A stretch of DNA of 10,645 nt from an uncultured Lachnospiraceae bacterium. GTDB taxonomy: Bacteria > Bacillota_A > Clostridia > Lachnospirales > Lachnospiraceae. Below, piece after piece: positions 7,501 to 10,645 of this stretch. A program made the translations under genes and the position numbers. Numbering within the stretch: position 1 is the first letter of the stretch; every line of letters begins with the position of its first letter. Below the pieces are notes generated by a model. The model was not told the origin of the DNA and made no database searches. It saw nothing but the letters and a program-made list of their open reading frames with translations. The DNA is taken from assembly GCA_910585655.1 (NCBI GenBank), contig CAJUFW010000119.1, positions 1 through 10,645 of the forward strand, in the 5' to 3' direction.

Positions 7501-7894
7501 CTGCTCTTGTACGACCAACTACATGGGTTTTCATACTGTATTTTTTCCCTTTGTAGGTAAACGTAAAGCTGATCGTAGCCTTTCCGTTTCCGACTGCGCG
7601 GGCAATACCGCTCTTATCTACAGTGACAATCTTCTTATCACTGGATGCCCAGGTTCCCTTGACACCCTTTGTCTTTCCGTCTACATAATAATCAAAATTG
7701 ACCTTTTTTCCGCCTACATAAATATAGCGCGGTTTGCTGCTGGTATACTTTTTCCGCGGAGAGCTTCCCTTTAAAAAGATATAAGCTTCCGGTGTTGCCG
7801 CTTCTGTTGTTGCCGCAGGAGCCAGACTTAAAAATGCCAGCACCAAAACCAGCCATGCGGCTATACAGCGTACTTTCTTTGCTGTTTTTGTCAT
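4595..7894 (-). CDS. Large secreted Ig-like surface protein (1099 aa)
   Basis: Probably a cell-surface or extracellular structural protein; no enzyme motif is visible. A signal peptide covers about 1-32 (basic start, hydrophobic WLVLVLAFLSLAPAA, cleavage near TEA-A). Residues about 58-126 match a Big_2-type bacterial Ig-like fold (GTWASSDKKIVTVDKSGIA at 80-98 with GNGKATISF after it). Beta-rich segments follow to the end, separated at 241-255 by a charged linker (EGKQEEEDKPDE). The motif DQ(Y/F)G or a near form recurs at 374 (DQFG), 624 (DTYG), 753 and 1013 (DQYG), as is common in repeated beta-sandwich modules of Gram-positive surface proteins. There is no SLH, CWB2, LPxTG or membrane anchor, so retention at the surface is unexplained. 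AGGAGG seven bases before the ATG suggests strong translation. A strong terminator follows. An S-layer-like or matrix role is possible but unproven. Confidence 0.93.
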   Translation of the reverse strand: MTKTAKKVRCIAAWLVLVLAFLSLAPAATTEAATPEAYIFLKGSSPRKKYTSSKPRYIYVGGKKVNFDYYVDGKTKGVKGTWASSDKKIVTVDKSGIARAVGNGKATISFTFTYKGKKYSMKTHVVGRTRAESCTVKVVEPSDFDGTMEVGGWIDINRTLKAKAKARAVTPGIKSTYKAYGELYDDEDCTIVHDGSVATLGDKFIVTGEGDGVVYFKANARNSKTNMDYNVDSNVIKITVGEGKQEEEDKPDETLVTGATQTDVDKIKVTSTTDINSITIKMGNTILSQRKGSPEIAADKKSAIVSLPGNYQTATYTVLINDVTSSAIEVKCETRRLEKMELDSPYAVLDREVISIINNKTVNPKATVRYRVFDQFGNDVTKSAAFPVSDFYSGGIFQLKSQGVMEFEFSYNPVIGTKYDVVLVHQGSAKTMREQVELVKPAVVEKISFAGIYRYDASKASYELMADETVSNMAEGTATISAFGGSVSNTKTHGAYYMLFKAENQYGGNAAAAGVGFNSLVVNLSPGTTGLAIDTVKENGQSSAQIQSINPITVNNVEHLAYPLKSGTLKEGTAYLTAFAVGSSTNINTTLKVNSKMGIKTFTISAAETLYDTKPTYLNYSVVDTYGNNVTDYNTLVKYCGLNSGGTVAEIPANSEIIRATNSQSKFAWEKQSDGSAKLRYTPQAGQSLSANTTGTDTIQTMLNTVNVQFYTFSLYAKPLPTEFAGVRAEAELGALINGKALHLRTKDLLVYDQYGQEMSAELLKKSGYSFKVSEPRIDPVNAFKPGSHAAISSGIKFDSGADSLTGDGTGIYQTILKLETGSVAGTASFMVTLIPPSGSNNTKNLMADITMRAVEWGNLSTGDYQVEPMGTLSNADGSEHEFVVTGNSGGTRIIIPKDDYTIVATSSYAQKFLNQNQTAIIPNKVNLGESTSNKEGLGYPINSNNCRKVTFTYQIVINDGNATMITTDVVITDEMRKASVVEASSTVTDRTITTGRTIWAQIKDKKMIVAKDQYGVSYDDFTNDIVRVTVSSKPNTINVNKNGTPLAQVTSGTGKITVQVFINDLAPITLELEVSAGSTGGTTGSPAAISLPASFWSV

Positions 7895-7969
7895 ACTTCA
7901 TCCTCCTTTTTGTATGCTGCAAATGACATATGTTGTATTCTGCAGCTACCTTGTCAGCCTTTCTAAAAA

Positions 7970-8021
7970 TTTATATGCTCCACTGAGACAGCTTAATAGC
8001 GTCATAGCTGCCTTCAGTAAA
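7970..8021 (-). promoter_or_regulatory. Weak promoter candidates and stem-loop before the 1099-aa gene
   Basis: Between the HAD gene and the surface-protein gene (7895-8033) the minus strand holds TTTACT (8021-8016), 17 bases, then TATTAA (7998-7993), each matching consensus at four of six. A second -10-like TATAAA lies at 7975-7970 without a good -35. Overlapping these is an imperfect stem: ACTGA and CAGCT (8018-8014, 8010-8006) pair with AGCTG and TCAGT (7993-7989, 7986-7982). The stem could end HAD transcription weakly, since a T-run comes only about 13 bases later, or could be regulatory. The real start site is not decided. Confidence 0.3.
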
Positions 8022-8033
8022 GTCCTTTTGCTA

Positions 8034-8873
8034 TCAGACCGGAATTCCTTTCCCGTCTAATATCTGCTCCAACACCTGTGCGACTCCATCCTCTTCATTC
8101 GAGGGCGCCAGCCAGTTCGCCGCCGCTTTTGCTTCCTCACAGGCATTTGCCATTGCCACTCCAACCCCGGCATATTGTATCATGCTGATATCATTCAGCC
8201 CGTCTCCGCACGCCAAGATATGCTCCCGGCTGCTTCCAAGCCTTTTAGCCAGCATCTCCAGCCCTTTTGCTTTGTTGACACCCTCCGCCATGATTTCCAG
8301 AAAAAACGGCTCGGAAAAATAAATGCTTAAAGTGTCTTGAAACGTTTCCTCCAAATAAGCTTTGACCGGAAGAAGCTGTTCATGCTCTCCGACCAAAAGA
8401 CATTTTGGTACTGACCAGGTTACATACTGCTCTAAAGACTCTACACGCCTGACCTCGATCTGATTGATAAAACATTCCATCTGCACATACTTGTCTTCGG
8501 GATGTTCGCTCAATATCTTCTCCCCTTCATAGGTCAGGGCGGTTACTCCAAACTGCTCCCCGGCTCGGAAAATCTCCGGTAAAAGCTCCTTTGCAATTTC
8601 TCTGGAATGAAGCACCTTCCCCGTATGGCATTCTAAAATCTGGGCTCCGTTAAATGCCAGGATGTAGCCTCCCCTTTGTGTAAGCTCCAAAGCCTCTGCC
8701 ACCGGGCGACATCCTGCATATGGTCTCCCGGAAGCCAGTGCTATCCAAATTCCTGCCTCCTGAGCCCGCCGTATCGCCTGCCTGGTTCGCTTTGTTACCT
8801 GCTTTTCCCTGTTGGTCAACGTCCCGTCCAGATCCATCGCCACAAGGTGAATTGTTTGTTCCTCTGCGCTCAT
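8034..8873 (-). CDS. Cof-type HAD superfamily (IIB) phosphatase (279 aa)
   Basis: Cytoplasmic Mg-dependent phosphatase, probably acting on a sugar phosphate or other small phosphorylated metabolite; the substrate cannot be read from sequence. All four HAD motifs are present: DLDGT at 14-18 (nucleophile D14, acid/base D16), S48 in ASGRP, K201 in GVNKAKG, and GDGLND at 223-228. The cap between motifs II and III (about 80-190) is of the alpha/beta IIB type seen in Cof/YidA proteins, and the length is normal for them. The ATG at 8873-8871 is chosen because GAGGG lies five bases upstream; an in-frame GTG at 8885 would add four residues. It has its own promoter (8950-8978) and is divergent from the MerR-methyltransferase gene. 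A paralogue of the broad YidA/Cof group is likely, so no symbol is given. Confidence 0.95.
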   Translation of the reverse strand: MSAEEQTIHLVAMDLDGTLTNREKQVTKRTRQAIRRAQEAGIWIALASGRPYAGCRPVAEALELTQRGGYILAFNGAQILECHTGKVLHSREIAKELLPEIFRAGEQFGVTALTYEGEKILSEHPEDKYVQMECFINQIEVRRVESLEQYVTWSVPKCLLVGEHEQLLPVKAYLEETFQDTLSIYFSEPFFLEIMAEGVNKAKGLEMLAKRLGSSREHILACGDGLNDISMIQYAGVGVAMANACEEAKAAANWLAPSNEEDGVAQVLEQILDGKGIPV

Positions 8874-8905
8874 TTCTACCCTCACTTTATCCAGCGTAGT
8901 TTTTT

Positions 8906-8940
8906 GCGGAAGCCCTTCTATCTATATATCGGCAGACCGC
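8906..8940 (-). promoter_or_regulatory. Stem-loop at the 5' end of the HAD transcript
   Basis: GCGG (8906-8909) pairs with CCGC (8937-8940) and GCC (8912-8914) with GGC (8931-8933), with small internal loops. Given the promoter at 8950-8978, the transcript should begin within a few bases of this stem. It would protect the 5' end of the message, and may be no more than that. Confidence 0.35.
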
Positions 8941-8949
8941 ATACATTTT

Positions 8950-8978
8950 ATCATATACCACTTTTTTGAATTTCTCAA
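8950..8978 (-). promoter_or_regulatory. Sigma-A-type promoter of the HAD gene
   Basis: On the minus strand TTGAGA (8978-8973) and TATGAT (8955-8950) are separated by exactly 17 bases, each matching consensus at five of six. The start would be near 8942 with a leader of about 68 bases. The normal 17-base spacer argues against the stretched promoters that classical MerR activators twist, so the neighbour need not activate it. Confidence 0.7.
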
Positions 8979-8998
8979 GAGGGAAAATTGGCAACTTT

Positions 8999-9027
8999 TA
9001 GACTTCCTTCCAGTTTTATGTTATGAT
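8999..9027 (+). promoter_or_regulatory. Distal promoter candidate for the MerR-methyltransferase gene
   Basis: TAGACT (8999-9004), 17 bases, then TATGAT (9022-9027) with an upstream TGT forming an extended -10. It would give a leader of about 100 bases. It is back to back with the HAD promoter (8950-8978), with 20 bases between the two -35 boxes. Confidence 0.4.
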
Positions 9028-9077
9028 AGTTTCTCGTCAAAAATATGGCAGAGAATCTTTTTTTTAATTTAAAATTC

Positions 9078-9121
9078 TTTCTTGTAGTCTTTCTCCTTCT
9101 GGTATACAATAAAACAAGAAA
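9078..9121 (+). promoter_or_regulatory. Proximal promoter inside an inverted repeat, possible MerR operator
   Basis: TTTCTTGT (9078-9085) and ACAAGAAA (9114-9121) are exact inverted repeats 28 bases apart. Between and overlapping them lie TTGTAG (9082-9087), 17 bases, and TACAAT (9105-9110). A start near 9117 would leave AGAGGTG (9122-9128) as the ribosome binding site, eight bases before the ATG. The repeat flanks the promoter and could be an autoregulatory site, but the arms are A/T-rich and could arise by chance. Confidence 0.42.
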
Positions 9122-9136
9122 AGAGGTGTTCTAATC

Positions 9137-10351
9137 ATGAAACTTCCCGGCTACTATTCTTCCGGCGAATTTGCCCGTATGGCGCAGGTCTCCGTCCGTA
9201 CGATACGTTTTTATGACCAAAAAAATCTCCTAAAACCTTCCTTTGTCAAGGACTCCGGCGCTCGATTTTATACGGATTCCGACCTTGCCAAGCTGCAGCA
9301 GATTTTACTGTTGAAATACCTGGGGTTTTCGCTTGATGATATCCGGGAAATGACCATTGGAGAAGCAGACTCCCATTTTCTTCTCCATTCCCTAAAGCTA
9401 CAAAAAAAGCTGGTACAGGATCGTATGGAACAGCTCCAGCTTGTAGAAACCGCGATCGACAATACCGTAGCCGCTATTTCACAGGATCTGAAAACCGATT
9501 GGAGTCAGATGCTCCAGCTCATTCATCTGACCGGAATGGAGCAAAGCCTGAAAAGCCAATACCAAAACGCAGGAAATATCGCAGCCCGGATTCGGCTACA
9601 CCAGGAATATTCTACCAATTCCCAGGGATGGTTTCCCTGGATTTATGAACAATGCGCGCTGGATCGGCAGACAAAGAAAACCGATTTCCGGATTTTAGAA
9701 ATTGGCTGTGGCAACGGCGCTCTATGGACGGAAAACAACAAACAGCTTCCAGCCGGCTGTTCGGTGGTGCTGTCTGATGTTTCTGAAGGAATGCTACGGG
9801 ACGCCAGGCGAAGCATCGGCGCAGAGGACTCCCGTTTCTCGTTCCAATGCTTTGACTGCACCAAAATTCCTTTTCCGGATCATAGCTTTGATCTGATAAT
9901 TGCCAATCATGTCTTGTTTTATTGTGAAACAATTCCTGCCGTCTGCCGGGAAGTCCGCCGCGTCCTAAAGCCAGACGGACGTTTCCTATGCAGCACCTAC
10001 GGCGCCAACCATATGAAGGAAATCACGGCGTTGGTGCAGCGCTTTGACAGTCGTATCCGCCTTTCCGGAAAAATCCTCTATGAACACTTCGGACTGGAAA
10101 ACGGCGCCGCTTTACTACAGGAAAGCTTTTCCCATATCGAGCGCCGGGACTATGAGGATTCCATCGAACTGACCAAGACGGAACCGCTTTTAGAATATAT
10201 TCTTTCCTGCCATGGGAACCAGAACCAATACCTGCTCGAACGCTACAGCGAATTCCGAACGTTTATAGAGGAACGGATCGCGCAAGAAGTTCGGATACGG
10301 AATGGGTTTCGGATTACAAAAGAAGCGGGGATTTTTGTGTGCTGGGGGTAG
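9137..10351 (+). CDS. MerR-family regulator fused to a SAM-dependent methyltransferase (404 aa)
   Basis: One protein with two parts. Residues about 6-75 are a MerR winged helix-turn-helix (GEFARMAQVSVRTIRFYD at 10-27, then LLKP at 31-34), followed by a dimerisation coiled coil at about 82-118. Residues about 155-290 are a class I methyltransferase: the SAM-binding loop LEIGCGNG at 187-194, the acidic D214 ending strand 2, D240 before the IPF at 244-246, DLIIANHVLFY at 252-262, and EVRRVLKPDGRFL at 272-284. The remainder (about 290-404) is helical and may form the substrate lid. MerR proteins usually carry a ligand-binding domain here, so methylation or SAM/substrate binding may tune DNA binding; that is inference. 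The substrate is unknown. It is divergent from the HAD gene and may regulate the shared promoter region. The architecture is known in Firmicutes. Confidence 0.93.
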   Translation: MKLPGYYSSGEFARMAQVSVRTIRFYDQKNLLKPSFVKDSGARFYTDSDLAKLQQILLLKYLGFSLDDIREMTIGEADSHFLLHSLKLQKKLVQDRMEQLQLVETAIDNTVAAISQDLKTDWSQMLQLIHLTGMEQSLKSQYQNAGNIAARIRLHQEYSTNSQGWFPWIYEQCALDRQTKKTDFRILEIGCGNGALWTENNKQLPAGCSVVLSDVSEGMLRDARRSIGAEDSRFSFQCFDCTKIPFPDHSFDLIIANHVLFYCETIPAVCREVRRVLKPDGRFLCSTYGANHMKEITALVQRFDSRIRLSGKILYEHFGLENGAALLQESFSHIERRDYEDSIELTKTEPLLEYILSCHGNQNQYLLERYSEFRTFIEERIAQEVRIRNGFRITKEAGIFVCWG

Positions 10352-10373
10352 TGGCGACTTGCTAACTCCCAGC
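10341..10373. terminator. Hairpin spanning two convergent stop codons
   Basis: GCTGGGGGTAG (10341-10351) pairs with CTAACTCCCAGC (10362-10373): six Watson-Crick pairs, a G-T wobble, then four more pairs with one bulged A, around a ten-base loop. The TAG at 10349-10351 ends the plus-strand gene and the CTA at 10362-10364 is the minus-strand stop, so both stops are inside the stem. Neither side has a good U-tract (CTCCTTTGT follows on plus), so it is at best a weak two-way terminator. Confidence 0.4.
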
Positions 10374-10645
10374 CTCCTTTGTATTGTCACCCATATATGT
10401 TTCTTTCCTGCTGTGAGCAAACTCATACGCAACTTTCATATTAGTAATTAGCTGTTGGCACTCTTCAAGACTTTCTCCGTTTGCAAGTTCCTCTCTGAAA
10501 AGCCAAATGACCGTTTCAATATACAAACAGCGCAATAAAATCTCACAAGGAATACCTACACCGTCACCAAGCTTTTGTACGAAATCAATTACTACATCCT
10601 TTGGCTCTGAGGTCAAATCATCTCTAAACTCATCAAGTATAAGAT
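10362..10645 (-). CDS. Unknown protein, C-terminal part only, truncated by the window edge
   Basis: The frame stays open from the stop at 10362 to the right edge (94 codons), so the start lies outside; a TTG at 10616 is only an internal codon that could be mistaken for a start. I do not recognise the product. The visible part is acidic to neutral and probably helical: DEFRDDLTSEPKDVVIDFVQ near its beginning, then a hydrophobic helix (CEILLRCLYIETVIWLFREE), and a polar end (HSRKETYMGDNTKEAGS). It has no clear membrane or catalytic motif. It is convergent with the MerR-methyltransferase gene, with ten bases between the stops. It appears more A/T-rich than its neighbour, which could hint at a different origin, but the piece is short. 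Confidence 0.62.
   Translation of the reverse strand, partial: LILDEFRDDLTSEPKDVVIDFVQKLGDGVGIPCEILLRCLYIETVIWLFREELANGESLEECQQLITNMKVAYEFAHSRKETYMGDNTKEAGS

Noticed and set aside
4551..8006. ATAGCGTCATA occurs at 4551-4561 and 7996-8006, on both sides of the 1099-aa gene.
   Set aside because: An 11-base match is expected many times by chance in 10 kb, there are no terminal repeats or transposase, and the gene has its own terminator inside the interval edge. It is not enough to call a mobile unit.

Overview
The window looks like chromosome from a Firmicute of the Clostridia, most likely a Lachnospiraceae-type gut anaerobe. This is inferred from moderate GC, AGGAGG-type ribosome binding sites, TTGACA/TATAAT-like promoters, very large secreted Ig-like proteins and a MerR-methyltransferase fusion. 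I cannot name a species.

Layout, left to right. Bases 1-46 look like the 3' tip of a group II intron (domain VI with a bulged adenosine and a terminal AT) whose body lies off the left edge. A 35-base hairpin begins exactly where the intron would end. After a stretch with a likely minus-strand terminator and a perfect 11-bp stem-loop come four minus-strand genes: a 76-residue unknown protein (224-454) with its own promoter; a 1203-residue secreted CpdB/YfkN-type 2',3'-cyclic-nucleotide phosphodiesterase/3'-nucleotidase with a long Ig-like tail (627-4238); a 1099-residue secreted Ig-like surface protein (4595-7894); and a Cof-type HAD phosphatase (8034-8873). Transcription runs right to left, but separate promoter candidates, one strong terminator (4498-4527) and long leaders suggest mostly single-gene units rather than one operon.

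Bases 8874-9136 are a divergent promoter region. To its right, on the plus strand, is a 404-residue MerR-family regulator fused to a SAM-dependent methyltransferase (9137-10351). Its stop codon lies 10 bases from the stop of a convergent minus-strand gene that runs off the right edge (10362-10645), and both stop codons fall inside one hairpin.

How the genes fit together: the two giant secreted proteins are envelope or extracellular factors, the first a nucleotide-scavenging enzyme. The HAD and MerR-methyltransferase genes form an intracellular divergent pair. No defence system, CRISPR array, tRNA or rRNA was seen. The items most worth following are the folded ~100-base leader in front of the CpdB-like gene, the intron end set against a hairpin, the MerR-methyltransferase with its divergent promoter region, and the small methionine-rich protein.
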